This document shows positions 16,901-27,403 of a stretch of DNA of 64,000 bases, in pieces. The notes under the pieces are model-generated. The model was not told where the DNA came from. It did no database searches and worked only from the letters and a program-made list of their open reading frames with translations. Each line of letters opens with the position of its first letter. Positions within the stretch are counted from its first letter, which is position 1. The stretch comes from Pocillopora verrucosa (Eukaryota; Cnidaria; Anthozoa; Scleractinia; Pocilloporidae): assembly GCF_036669915.1 (NCBI RefSeq), contig NC_089314.1:31062634-31126633 (forward strand), in the 5' to 3' direction. The translations under genes and the position numbers were made by a program.

Positions 16901-19900
16901 CCTCTACCACTTCCAAATCTGATTTGTAATTCTCCTTACTGTCTGCCTTACAATTCTCATGATATTAGTTTGGAGAATTTGGTATTGGATTGGGTAAGAA
17001 TACTCTTAACTTATCTTTTTCTTTTTATCTCATCACTTGTCTGCTTGATATTGTATTGTACGGAAAAATTCTGTCTTGGTCACTTATAGAGGGGGATATT
17101 CAGGGGTTCTGAACACTGCAATACAGTTAAGAATTTGTTAATGAATATTTAGTCAGGTAGTTTTTATTTAAGTCTGTTTACAAAAGAATCAGAGTCTGGA
17201 AAAGGCTTGAGAAACAGTGGAGGACAAGAGAGTGTAACCTGTATCCTGCACGTTAGGAGAATACCGCAATAATGCAATTCCAGATTAATGAAATGACTGA
17301 AATACCAGGAGAAAAATTGTCCAAAATCCCAAAATCACAAACTCCAATGTTCCCCTCCTCATAGGAGAATTAATGCTGTGTTGTGCATTGATGCTTCTTG
17401 TATGGTTGCTATTGGGAAAATTAAGAGATCTGCTCCAATAAATTTATAGTTTGTATGGAAAAATAAGGATGCAAAATTTCAAATCACTTTTGCTTTCGAA
17501 GGTATCAAATGGATACGTACAATCTTAACTATACTAGAAACTGAAGCTTGGATAAACATCCCCTGAAACCAATGGTGTGCAGTTACTCACTCTGTGCGCT
17601 TACAATATATCTTTGTTAACTCAAAAAGCAATCCTCATCCATTCTGAGTAAAATCTAAATGACAACCGCCACCTCAATTGTTGGTTGCTTTAGAAAATTA
17701 ATTGGAATGTACAAAGCTAGAGATTGCATTCATTTATAACCTTTTCCAACATAAAAGACAATCTAACAGCAAAACAAACACAAGCACTTAAAAAAACTTT
17801 TAGCACCAACAACAAGATAAATCTTAAAAACACTGACAAAGGAATCACTATTGTTAGAAAAGATACTAAACATAAAATTCAGGAAGGTTACAAACAAGTC
17901 CTTAATGAGAAATTCTATAACCCCCTAATATAAGCAATAGTATCTGAAACAGTCACAAAAGTCAAAACAATTTGTCAACACTTTGTTCACTAGAAGGCAT
18001 ATTGATGACATGGCCTGTAAGTGGCTCAATTTAGGCCAAAACCACCTAGAATACCAGAATTTCACACACTGACCAAAGTACATGAAATCATTCCTGTTGA
18101 CAATCAATCTTATCTTGGAGCACTGGCCCAACAGAGCACATTTCCATCTTTGTTGACTCACACTTATAACCGATTGAGCAGAAACAACAGTCTTATATCA
18201 AAGACACCACTCATTTTATAAACTTCAACAAAAACATCCTACTTCCAGAAGAAGCAATTTGGGTACTTTTGACATTTGTTCTCTCCACACTAACATTCCC
18301 CAAGAGGAGGGAATTAATATCATCTGCCAATATTATGAAGAGCATTATAGTTAAAATCTCTCATCACAACAAAATTTTGGGAGACCTTAAGAGACTGCTT
18401 CTTAAAGAAAACTTTTTCAATGACAAAGACAAACACTATCTAGAAACACTCGGAATAGCTCTAGGAACAAAAAAATGATAATAGATAGAGGTCATGTTCA
18501 TGGCTCATACTGAGAAACAGGTACTAGCTACGTATATACAAGCCCACCTAAACTATTTCTTTAACCCTTTGACCCCCTAGGAGTGACTAGCATCTAATTT
18601 CTCCCTACAATATCAGCCCTGAATCACACAGTAAGGTCAGGAGAATAAAGTAATTGACCATCAACTAATTAAGCTCTTGATCATTTAACAAATTCTCCGT
18701 ATCAGCATCTTTGGAAATGTATAGAGAATAGTAGGGAGAATATGCATACTGATGTTTGGCTGTAGAGGGTTAAAAAGATATATTCATAACACTTTTTAAG
18801 GTGGACCATTCCTGAAATTGAAATCATCAATTTCATTGATAACAGTAACTCATTCCACGCCACTATTAAATTCATGTATGAATTGTCATCAGAAAAAATG
18901 GTTTTCCTCGATACTGAAGTTTTTAAAGGACCTAGATTTACCAAAAGAAAAATTCTTGATGTTCAAACACATTACAAGCTGAAAGAAACATGCCAATATA
19001 CTTGATCCCTCCCTTTCAATGTTAAGAAGAGTTATGGTAAAGGATATGCACTACACTTATTGAGAACAAACTCAGTAAAAGAATCTTATGACTAAAAGAA
19101 GAAAACTTCATAGAATGTTCTTATAGAACAAGGCAAGGCTCAGGACCTTGTTGAAAAGACCCTAGCAGAAGTACAATTCTTATCATGCAACAAGCCTTTA
19201 AAAAGCAAACCAAAAACATCTAAAAAAGATTTTGTTGTTCACTAAAACTTTTAACCCTGCTGACAAGAATCTTAAAAAGATTCTTATGAAACACTAGCAC
19301 CTTACTTTGGGCCATGAAAACCTGGCGCAAATATATCCTATCCCCCAACTGTTGCTTATTGGAAGGACAGGTTTGTATAAGATTCCCTTGTTAGAGCACA
19401 ACTTCCTTCACTTAAATTAAACAACAGCATTTTTGAAGTTATTCACTGTTAGGGTCTGGTGACAATACTACAACACTATAACAACTTGTCAAGGAAACTT
19501 CCTAATAACAATTAAAATATCAGAGGTTGTAACATTTAGGATTTGTACTTGCTGCAGGGCATAATTTTAAAAGTTGTAATCCACTTTGTCTCACTCATCA
19601 GTTTCCAGTAGTAAGAAAAAATCAAAGCAATGTATATTTAAATTACGCTGACCATCAACAAAATAAGGAAACGGGTATTGTCACTGTCTGCACATGACTG
19701 GGTGTTAGATATTGTTTACTACCATAATCATTGATAGTATTTCGACATTTTTCCCCGGCCTCTCCCTCTTGACTCCTCTTCGATCCGAACATTACACATT
19801 CAAGCTCTATATCACACAAATTTAAAATTTGAACTCAAGTTCCGTCATAACAAAGACGAACCGGAATATTACTCATATTTGAAAATAAACAACCATCACC

Positions 19901-20487
19901 ATAACCATTCGCTACTTTCATTATTTCTTACGAACAACATGGAGCGCCTCATAAATTAAATGTCGATGTAAATTTTTAAAATAGTGTTGTTTGCCGAGTG
20001 TGGATGCTCGCGAGAAGATAAATTTGTAAGTATTAGATACATACCTAAAAAATTATCGCCTCGTTCCTCGTCATCTGAGTAATTAAAGTTGAAGAGAAAC
20101 TGCAAAATAGAAAATCTCAGTGAAACAAAATAGAAACCAACGCGAGGAACGATCGAAAATTAAAGCGTGAGTAAATATTGTCTCGACGTGAAGTATAACA
20201 TAAACCTAAAAATAAAAACAATTTCCCAGACGTAGGTATAATAAAAAGATCTAGTAAGCTAATTTTTACCTCAACCGGTGGTATGTTTCCAATTTGAGCT
20301 AATGAATTACTGAAGTATTTTTCCCATTCTTCAGCTGTGAAATCGCCAAACGTAAAACCCTGAGACACGCAAGAACAAGAAATTTTAGGACACGTCTTGG
20401 TTGAATTCAATTCCGTTTGTACAACAAGTGATAACGAGGAATATAAGGCAAATCTGCCATTTTTCTTACCTCTTCCGAATTACGCAT
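7658..20487 (-). CDS. USP10: Ubiquitin carboxyl-terminal hydrolase 10, complete 17-exon gene
   Basis: Exons in gene order: 20487-20470, 20359-20270, 20099-20045, 16844-16550, 15630-14810, 14674-14590, 14178-14091, 13402-13299, 12997-12954, 12527-12421, 11887-11788, 11455-11319, 11012-10887, 10255-10169, 9996-9855, 8375-8310, 7845-7658. The coding length is 2553 nt and every phase fits, giving 850 residues (human about 798). The start MRNSEE runs into FGDF (residues 10-13), the known G3BP-binding motif. A basic tract (about 187-198) and a Ser-rich disordered region follow. The catalytic domain has the Cys box GNWCYINA (Cys about 480), [15 protein letters not shown] and the His box GGHY (His about 801). 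Human USP10 is a cytosolic deubiquitinase acting on p53 and other clients and modulating stress granules. The exon 7 acceptor (AAAG) is the weakest splice call. Confidence 0.93.
7922..7971. repeat. (CAGC)n microsatellite
   Basis: About twelve tandem CCAG/CAGC units in the last intron of USP10, between the exons at 7658-7845 and 8310-8375. Confidence 0.95.
8540..9660. repeat. GACT-based minisatellite in a USP10 intron
   Basis: About 1.1 kb of GACT tetranucleotide runs punctuated by a recurring segment with GAACGAGCTTAGTCA or its GAATAAGCTTAGTCA variant. The higher-order period is roughly 45-60 bases. It lies between exons 9996-9855 and 8375-8310 of USP10. Because the unit has few stops on the minus strand, a 136-codon open frame arises there (8964-8554); it is repeat-derived and not a gene. 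Confidence 0.95.
13540..13745. repeat. TTAACCC-family dispersed repeat (copy 1, USP10 intron 8)
   Basis: It starts TTAACCCTTTAAGCCC and contains the segments TTCTCCTTACAGT, GAATTTGGTATTGGAT and CATCACTTGTCTGC. These recur in the window (16915-17075, 18561-18773, 27876-28040 and the duplicated copies). I recognise it as a short non-autonomous repeat frequent in coral DNA. It is also present at 39471-39690 in the second block. Confidence 0.7.
13927..14060. repeat. Foldback MITE-like element, about 134 bp
   Basis: The ends are inverted repeats of about 45 bases, from GATCAATATCAGTATCTGGG to its complement at the right end, around a short unique centre. It has no coding capacity. It lies 30 bases downstream (minus strand) of USP10 exon 7, which carries the catalytic Cys box. 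The same element is at 42082-42215 in the second block. Confidence 0.88.
14684..14790. repeat. (GACA)n/(GATA)n microsatellite filling USP10 intron 5
   Basis: CAGACAGACAGA and CAGATAGACAGA runs. Intron 5 (14809-14675) is only 135 bases, so most of the intron is microsatellite. The second block has the same arrangement at 42837-42940 with small length changes. Confidence 0.9.
16015..16165. repeat. Short inverted-repeat fragment with GTTGATAA ends
   Basis: The ends carry ATCAACT followed by GTTGATAA and, about 130 bases later, the complementary arrangement. The left part resembles the sequence at 31617-31680 next to a Penelope-like fragment, so it may be a Penelope-derived terminal piece. It is in USP10 intron 4 and is also present at about 44170-44310. 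Confidence 0.5.
16915..17075. repeat. TTAACCC-family repeat fragment (USP10 intron 3)
   Basis: It shares TTCTCCTTACTGTCTGCC, GAATTTGGTATTGGATT and CATCACTTGTCTGCTTGATA with the repeat at 13540-13745, in the same orientation. Its left end is truncated. The second block has it at about 45065-45220. Confidence 0.65.
17724..19440 (+). pseudogene. Decayed Penelope-like reverse transcriptase in USP10 intron 3
   Basis: Broken plus-strand frames carry recognisable Penelope-like RT blocks in order: [13 protein letters not shown] (about 17845), [15 protein letters not shown] (about 18045), a degenerate LPEEAIW and TNIP-like block (about 18250), [19 protein letters not shown] (about 18420-18477) and MVFLDTEVF (about 18900-18930). 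Frameshifts and stops separate them, and a TTAACCC-type repeat (18561-18773) splits the element. It is antisense to USP10. The family is distinct from the intact element at 39867-42075. The corresponding remnant at 46285-47700 shows that insertion and decay began before the duplication. Confidence 0.7.
18561..18773. repeat. TTAACCC-ended MITE-like repeat
   Basis: The left end is TTAACCCTTTGACC and the right end is GAGGGTTAA, forming short terminal inverted repeats. The inside has the TTTCTCCCTACAATATCAG segment of the family. It is inserted in the decayed Penelope-like RT. The counterpart is at 46855-47065. Confidence 0.75.
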
Positions 20488-22828
20488 TTCTTGAGCCACA
20501 AGAGTGCTCAATTAACTAGCACTCAAATTCTCCATTGGACAAAATTTCCCTTAAAAACCCTCAACCTAAACACATCAACTTGCTTCTTCCATTTTGCAAG
20601 ACAGGCGCATGAGCTGTGAGAACGTGTGACGTCAGTTATCGTCCCTATCCCGTGAAATCCCGAAACCTCACGAAATAACATGAACCGGGATATCATTGGG
20701 CGCACGATCATAACATCGTTGCTTTTTCTTTTTTTTATCATCGAAACAGCTGACCAATTTTGCGTGTACAGGTGTATGCTGGTAAGAAGTCAGTGTCAAT
20801 ATGAAAAAAAGAGCTCTGCTGATTTACAGAATTTGCAAAGGAAAAATGGTTGCATTCAGAGCCGAAAATGACTGGAATACTAAATTAGCTTAGTATGTTC
20901 CCTGCTTGGGTAGTGTGTTACTTTGTCATTGGTGTATTTTTGGGGTCGATTCCTTGAAGTCTACGTAGTTTTCGTTCTTGCCCTTCTATTCTATTGAATG
21001 AAATAAAAATAATCTGACAGCACATGTGGCTACTGGTACAGCACAATTCTTAAAGAACAAGCTAAAGGTTGTATGATGACGCTAGAAGGTAGTGTTGCAG
21101 AAAATTTGTAATCACACACAAAACAGAAAACCCACCGCATCCCACTCATTTAAGAGTACCCTGTTCCACGAGAGAAAATTGATTCAAGAATATAGGGGTT
21201 AGCTCGAAAGCCTCACGGTTCCCCTATCCTCTGGGCTCCAAAAATAATAAAGCTTCATTTAATTTTGCCTTCTGGCAGGTTCTAAGCTTGCTGTGAGCTA
21301 GTCAAACTCGCAAAGAAATTAACATGACGATCAGAATTCTCCTCTTCCATGTTTTCTGCTAGCTGATGGTTGATCTACATCCAATTTGGTTAACAAGGAA
21401 AGCGCCCAGGGTTCACTCAGTCTTTCACTTGAAGCGGTTAAATATAACATTTATCAACAATTTTTATTTCTTGCACCTAAACAGAAACAAGACACCGATC
21501 TGGTACGGAATAATAGCACTTTTTCGTTCAATTTACAAAAATCATGTATTTAAATAGTCAAAATATCTTTTTCCTTCTTACAGTTGGTGCACCATAGCCC
21601 TCGGCGCAGCTTATTTTGGTGTGTAGGTATCTCTGATGATCGACGGTTAAGTGTTTGGGTATCTCTCACGGTTGACGGTTAATTTTTAAGAATAAACGTT
21701 CTTCATAAAACGTTAAAATATCTTTACAAAATTTGAGTAAACCAATTTTCGGCAAAAATTTGTTTTCAGCAAAATTCCCGAAGAAAAGTGTATTACCCTT
21801 TACCCGCCGACAAATCAGAAGAAAATATAACAAGATAACAGCTCAAAGAACATTTGAGTTGAGTCCGACTTTGATTTCTTCAGATTTGTTGTTTGTTGTA
21901 TTCAAGTGTCTATTTGCCGGATAAAGCTTTTGAGGTAACTTGAAAACCTTTTTTCTTTTTTTTTATCTTTTTTTTCATAACTATTGGTCAGCAGCACGGT
22001 TAACGGTAACAATGTTACATTTATGACGATTTACCACATTGAGACCGTCATGAGGCGGGGGCGAAAGTTATTTTATTTCAGAAGAGCAAGCATTCTTTTG
22101 ACACAGAGAGAACGAGCATCTAAGTAATAAGACTCGTTATTGTTATTTGGAAAATACAAGGATACTTTACGGTGATGCAAATCCCTTAAAAAATTCCAGT
22201 GGAAGACATATGAAATGATATGACAGTCGAGTCAGATACATGGTTTCGCTTTCGTACGGGAATGTCTTTCATTTCCTCACTGAAAAGTCACACTCTGCTG
22301 TAACACGAGCGAAAAGAGAAAACATGTAACTTAGCAGACTCTTTGTAAAAATAAAAGTCGAGGTACCATGCCTCCTATTAAGGAGCTTTCATACTCAGTA
22401 GAAAGCCCCGGACTAAGGCAAAGGTAAACTTGAAGAGTTATCAGCGACAGTTCACAATTTCTTTTGTCGTGACGCTTCTATTTGCTTCAGAAAGCGAAAT
22501 ATCTCTCCCTACTTGTAATTGTTTCTTTTGCGCCTCTCTCAACGACATAGAATCTCACGCACTAAAAATAAAGAAAATTTGAACCAGCCGACACATTTAT
22601 CTGTCCATTTCAGTTTTCTATGTCAGTTTCCGATATCAGAAAGAAAATGATGGCGTGCGTGAATAAACCATTGACAGCCGGCATAAGTTTGCCAATAGTT
22701 AAAATCGTATTTTTGTCATGATCAAACTTAAAAATCTGACACAATCTTTAACCGGAAGTCCACAACCAAAGCTGTAGAGCAAATTTGATCTCATCGAAAA
22801 CAGCGAAAATACAAACAGTACTGAAACG
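20488..22828. other. Shared upstream region between divergent USP10 and NLR-A
   Basis: About 2.3 kb between two head-to-head start codons. I see no convincing coding frame. It should hold the 5' UTRs and promoters of both genes. Compared with 48774-50969, most of it is nearly identical. The second block lacks roughly 80 bases near 21370-21460 and some bases near 21660 and 21920, so short open frames there (21366-21557, 21733-21924) are not conserved and are unlikely to be genes. Confidence 0.6.
20627..20634. promoter_or_regulatory. CRE-like palindrome TGACGTCA upstream of USP10
   Basis: A perfect CREB/ATF consensus 140 bases upstream of the USP10 start codon. It is also kept in front of the broken copy at 48913-48920. 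It is a plausible promoter element for the minus-strand gene. This is inferred from position and consensus only. Confidence 0.4.
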
Positions 22829-25800
22829 ATGGATTTTCTCAAGGAATCACTTGCACCAAGAACCTTCAGCAAAATTAGCTATGCCTTAGTTTTAATTTGG
22901 TTCGTGATCAGTGTAATTTTCTTTGGCATTTTTGCCGAAGTGGAAAATACCGAATCCAGGTACGATTTCCGTTGCGGTGGCACCAAGAGTGAAAACATCG
23001 ACCTTATCCGTGGGGAATGTTTCGAAAAATACCAGAAGCAATACAACAAGTACGGTGTTCCTGTCTATGGCTTCGTGATCATCAATTTCCTCCTTATTGC
23101 AATTGTATGTGTTATCTACTCCCAAATAGTGAAAAACGCAGTCGATCATTTGTCGTCGAGCAGTCGTAACAGTGATCCAGAGAGCGGACAGTCGCGCGAC
23201 CAAGAAAACCCAACAGGACAAACAACAAATTGCGGACACAAGCTTTTCATAGCTTACTGTTGTCAACTATCTACGAGACTTGTTCTAGGAGTTCTCTTCA
23301 TATTGCTGCAAACTCAGTTGCTTTATCCTTTAAAGTTTTCCTCCACGTTTGAATGTTACTTGAACTCTGGAACCAATCAGCCGAGGAATTCATCGAACGC
23401 CGCCCCAAACAGTACTTTACACAAATGTCACAATCAACGAGCGATAAAGAAAACCTTTTGGATGAACGCTGTCCTTGCAGTGAATGGAATTTTTGACGCT
23501 GGCATTCTGATTGAAATCGTCTACATTTTGACACAGGCATGGATAAAAAGGAAATTTATGCAAGACTCAGACTTTCTAAAAACCTATCTAAATGCTAACC
23601 ATGACAAGTCGCATAATGTTCTTAAACAGCCAGAGGGAACGAGCGGACATGATAAGCCTCAACAGCTTCAACCATTCACAGAACGAACGAAGAAAATCAT
23701 CAAAGAAGACACCCAATGCCTCTACGAACTCCAATCACCGTTTCGACGTCCTCCAGGCGCAGAAACAGAAGCCACAGATTTGACTTTGGATCAGATTTAC
23801 ACAAACCTTGTGATCATTCCCAACAGGGTTACGTACAACTTTACTACAGACAGACAAGAACAACTCAAAGTTTATCCAAGGTCGCGCGACGAAGAATCAC
23901 ATTCGAAAGGCCTGGAAGACCTCCTAAATGATAAAAATAAAAAGGTATTGATCGTCGGTCGCCCCGGAATCGGCAAAACATTATGTTGCATCAAACTTCT
24001 CAGAGACTGGGCATTTGAGAAAGTCAAATCCCAAATCCAATTTGATGCTGCTTTCTTCGTAAAGTTCAGAAGATTCAACTCGGCAGACGACCTTAGCCTT
24101 AGGGAACTACTCACTCGGTCAGAACATTCCACCTCAGATCACCTGGATGATGAGGTCTGGAATTACATCCTGCAGCACCCTAAAGGTGTCCTCATACTTT
24201 TTGACGGATTTGACGAATTCAAAGATAACGCAAACATGGCCGTGGCGCCTTCTCATCCCGGAAACATTAAAGACAAGATGCCGCTACAAATCCTTTATCA
24301 GTGGCTTGTGACCGGGAAACTTCTTGAAGATGCTTCAATTGTAACGACTACTAGACCTACGGCTTTGACCGGTATCGCACATCTTAATTTCGACAAAACT
24401 TTTGAAATCTTAGGGTTTTCAACCGAGCAAATTCAAGAGTATATCAACAAATTCGCCGGAGTTGACAATCAAGTAGGCGAAACACTATGGCGACACATCA
24501 GCAGCAACATGAACTTACTTTCGCTCTGTTATGTCCCTGTGAACAGCTTCATCGTATGCTCAAGTCTGTCACAAATATTGCAGTTCGAAAGTTCCGCTAG
24601 TGTTACCCTCCCTTCCAAATTAACCACGATATACAAGATTGCAGTGAAAGTATTTTATTTCAAACACACGAAAGAATTCCGCGATAAACATTTTACCCGC
24701 GAAGACTTTCTATCAGATGATTTGCCCTCGGCTATGGAGGGGGAATTCGAGAAACTAGGAAAAGTGGCGTTTGAAGGAATCAAAGAAGGAAAACTGATCC
24801 TTGGAGGAAACGAAGTACGCGAAATGAAAGACAGCGCCCTTTTTCACCGCTTACCCGACCGTGAAAATGCCGCGTTAAAAGATGAGAAACAATTCTGTTT
24901 CATTCACCTAACAATGCAAGAATTTTTAGCAGCGCGGCACCTGACAAACAACATGACAGAAAGAGAATTAAGGAACTTTGTTTCAGAAAACATCGAGAAC
25001 GGCAAATGGCAGCTGGTTTTTCAGTTTCTGGCGGGACTAATGGAGGAGAAAAACCACCTACCAAGCGAAATCATCACTGACCTTCTTCCTGTGCAAACTG
25101 AAGAGAAAAAAAACGAAGCCGAAGAAAGCGAAGACAAAATGGTGACCTGCTGGCCGACTAAAGACGAAAAGGATTTAGCAGTGACATTGCTTAAATGTAG
25201 TTACGAAAGTAATACGATGGAGTCGATAGTTCAGAGAAAACTACAACAAATTAACTTTAATTGTGTAAATTTTATTGATTGTCACCTCACAGCTGTTGGT
25301 TGCCCTTCCGTAGTAAATATAATTAAGAATGTTCAACAAATTTCACATTTAGATTTGAGTTTCAATAACATTGGTCCATTAGGTTCTTTTGAGATTTGTA
25401 AATTGTTAAACTATAGGGAATTTCAACTGAGCTCGTTAAACCTCACAAGAAATCAACTGACAGATGAAGCAGCAAAGTATTTGGCTGAAGCCATCAACAG
25501 CAACAACAGTCAGCTACGCACGTTAAACCTCTCAAAAAATAATATCTCAACAATCGGAGCACGGCACTTGGCTGAAGCTATCAACAACAACTGTCAGCTA
25601 CGCACGTTAAACCTCTCACACAATAACATCTCACACATTGGAACACGGCACTTGGCTGAAGCTATCAACAACAACAACTGTCAGCTACGCACATTATACC
25701 TCAGCGCAAGTAACATCTCAGACTTTGGAGCACGGTACTTGGCTGACGCCATTAATAACAACAGTCAGCTACGCACGTTAAACCTCTCAGAAAATAACAT

Positions 25801-26569
25801 CTCTGAGATTGGAGCACAGCACTTGGCTAAAGCCATCAACAACAAAAACTGTCAGCTATGCACGTTAAGTCTCTGGTTAAATGACATCTCAGACATTGGA
25901 GCACGGCACTTGGCTGACGCCATCAACAACAACTACTGTCAGCTACACACGTTAGACCTCTCAGACAATCACATCTCACACATTGGAGCACAACACTTGG
26001 CTGAAGCCATCAACAACAACAACTGTCAGCTACACACGTTAGACCTCACATACAATAACATCTCAGACATTGGAGCACAACACTTGGCGGACGCCATCAA
26101 CAACAACAACAACTGTCAGCTACGCACATTAGACCTCTCACACAATAACATCTCAAACATTGGAGCACAACACTTGGCGGACGCCATCAACAACAACAAC
26201 TGTCAGCTACGCACATTAGACCTCTCACACAATAACATCTCAAACATTGGAGCACAGCACTTGGCTGACGCCATCCACAACAACAACTGTCAGCTACGCA
26301 CATTAAACCTCTCACACAATAACATCTCAAACATTGGAGCACAACACTTGGCGGACGCCATCAACAACAACAACTGTCAGCTACACACGTTAAACCTCTC
26401 ACACAATAACATCTCAAACATTGGAGCACAGCACTTGGCTGACGCCATCCACAACAACAACTGTCAGCTACGCACGATAAACCTCTCAAACAATCAACAC
26501 ATAACAAATGCAGGTAAGCAAAAGGCACGTAAATTACTTGGCGATAGTCGGTGTACGCTTATTCTTTAG
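22829..26569 (+). CDS. NLR-A: four-TM (innexin/connexin-like) NACHT-LRR protein, 1246 aa
   Basis: A single-exon frame; the ATG at 22829 is in good context (AAACGATGG). TM1 is about 16-36, loop 1 has Cys49 and Cys64, TM2 about 80-100, cytosolic loop to about 145, TM3 about 147-168, loop 2 has Cys176 and Cys200 with N-glycosylation sequons at 187 and 194, and TM4 about 211-236. A linker leads to a NACHT ATPase: Walker A GRPGIGKT (377-384), Walker B ILFDGFDE (456-463) and a TTTRPTAL sensor. A winged-helix-like region with FCFIHLTMQEFLAARHL follows, then about 13 ribonuclease-inhibitor-type LRRs from about residue 850. Inferred: a membrane-anchored innate immune sensor with a channel-like N-terminus and cytosolic NACHT-LRR. 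No signal peptide is seen. The closest known layout is LRRC8, which lacks NACHT. The function is unproven. Confidence 0.88.
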   Translation: MDFLKESLAPRTFSKISYALVLIWFVISVIFFGIFAEVENTESRYDFRCGGTKSENIDLIRGECFEKYQKQYNKYGVPVYGFVIINFLLIAIVCVIYSQIVKNAVDHLSSSSRNSDPESGQSRDQENPTGQTTNCGHKLFIAYCCQLSTRLVLGVLFILLQTQLLYPLKFSSTFECYLNSGTNQPRNSSNAAPNSTLHKCHNQRAIKKTFWMNAVLAVNGIFDAGILIEIVYILTQAWIKRKFMQDSDFLKTYLNANHDKSHNVLKQPEGTSGHDKPQQLQPFTERTKKIIKEDTQCLYELQSPFRRPPGAETEATDLTLDQIYTNLVIIPNRVTYNFTTDRQEQLKVYPRSRDEESHSKGLEDLLNDKNKKVLIVGRPGIGKTLCCIKLLRDWAFEKVKSQIQFDAAFFVKFRRFNSADDLSLRELLTRSEHSTSDHLDDEVWNYILQHPKGVLILFDGFDEFKDNANMAVAPSHPGNIKDKMPLQILYQWLVTGKLLEDASIVTTTRPTALTGIAHLNFDKTFEILGFSTEQIQEYINKFAGVDNQVGETLWRHISSNMNLLSLCYVPVNSFIVCSSLSQILQFESSASVTLPSKLTTIYKIAVKVFYFKHTKEFRDKHFTREDFLSDDLPSAMEGEFEKLGKVAFEGIKEGKLILGGNEVREMKDSALFHRLPDRENAALKDEKQFCFIHLTMQEFLAARHLTNNMTERELRNFVSENIENGKWQLVFQFLAGLMEEKNHLPSEIITDLLPVQTEEKKNEAEESEDKMVTCWPTKDEKDLAVTLLKCSYESNTMESIVQRKLQQINFNCVNFIDCHLTAVGCPSVVNIIKNVQQISHLDLSFNNIGPLGSFEICKLLNYREFQLSSLNLTRNQLTDEAAKYLAEAINSNNSQLRTLNLSKNNISTIGARHLAEAINNNCQLRTLNLSHNNISHIGTRHLAEAINNNNCQLRTLYLSASNISDFGARYLADAINNNSQLRTLNLSENNISEIGAQHLAKAINNKNCQLCTLSLWLNDISDIGARHLADAINNNYCQLHTLDLSDNHISHIGAQHLAEAINNNNCQLHTLDLTYNNISDIGAQHLADAINNNNNCQLRTLDLSHNNISNIGAQHLADAINNNNCQLRTLDLSHNNISNIGAQHLADAIHNNNCQLRTLNLSHNNISNIGAQHLADAINNNNCQLHTLNLSHNNISNIGAQHLADAIHNNNCQLRTINLSNNQHITNAGKQKARKLLGDSRCTLIL
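25480..26500 (+). repeat. LRR-coding tandem repeat array of NLR-A
   Basis: About a dozen units of 81-90 bases, each coding for an IGAQHLA(D/E)AI helix and an LRTLxLSxNN strand. A variable (AAC)n run gives 3-5 Asn per unit and so alters unit length. Units 8-12 are nearly identical in DNA, which implies recent gene conversion or unequal crossing over. Confidence 0.95.
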
Positions 26570-27403
26570 GCCTCAGCAATTCCAATTAAAAACTAAAAAG
26601 AAATTATTTGAACGACTTACTATTCAAAATAACTGCGAGGTGACCGGCTCAGTGACAATTACAACCCAAAAAGCTAAACGTGAATGAAGGCAAATTAAAT
26701 CTGTGAAGTGCTCAGAGCAGCGAGACTATTTGAACCGGATCGAAATGAAGAAAACAAACCAATGAACATGTTTATTGAGAACAAAGGATGTCAAACTTTT
26801 TATAAACGAACCAATAATATTGAAGTAAAAACACAAAGCTTCCTGCAGAGAAAACAAACAAACCTCGGACCTCTCAGGAAACTTTGTCATTTTATGAATG
26901 GTTACTCTCGATCCTAAATTATCTCCATGCTTGTGTCTGTTTTGATCGCGTGTGTCTTTCTCTAGGAATAGTTTCCTGTAGTGTTTATTGATGTTAATGT
27001 AGTGCAGATTGTAGGATACAACACATTTGTTTTAGTGCTCGATTTTTCTTCTGATCGAAGCGATCCGATTCAAGTAGTTTAAAATTTACTGCCATTGAAA
27101 TCCTACCGGAACTGTACGTAAACTCGTGGCGCTTCGTAGAAAAGTTCTTTTGGTAGGTTAGTGATGTGAGATTTATGTCATACTAGTTCGAAAATTTTTT
27201 TGGGGAGTTTCTGCAGTTGATGTAAATATTAATATATTTTTGTATATATTTAAGGCCTGTTTCTCAAATAATGTAATAATATGTCAATAAGTTGCTGTGC
27301 AAAATCAGAGGATGAAGCATCAGACTTATAGACAGTTAAAATTTTCACTTACAAGTATTTGTAAATGGAGCCTGAACTCCCAAATTTATTAGTGTAGAAT
27401 AAA
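26570..27403 (+). other. Probable 3' UTR of NLR-A with AATAAA at 27398-27403
   Basis: No coding frame of note. AATAAA occurs about 830 bases after the TAG stop. The same arrangement, with the same flanking sequence, follows NLR-B. Confidence 0.55.

Noticed and set aside
22892..23266. Minus-strand frames opposite the NLR genes (also 51033-51407 and 57403-56849)
   Set aside because: Shadows of long coding frames. No family features were seen.
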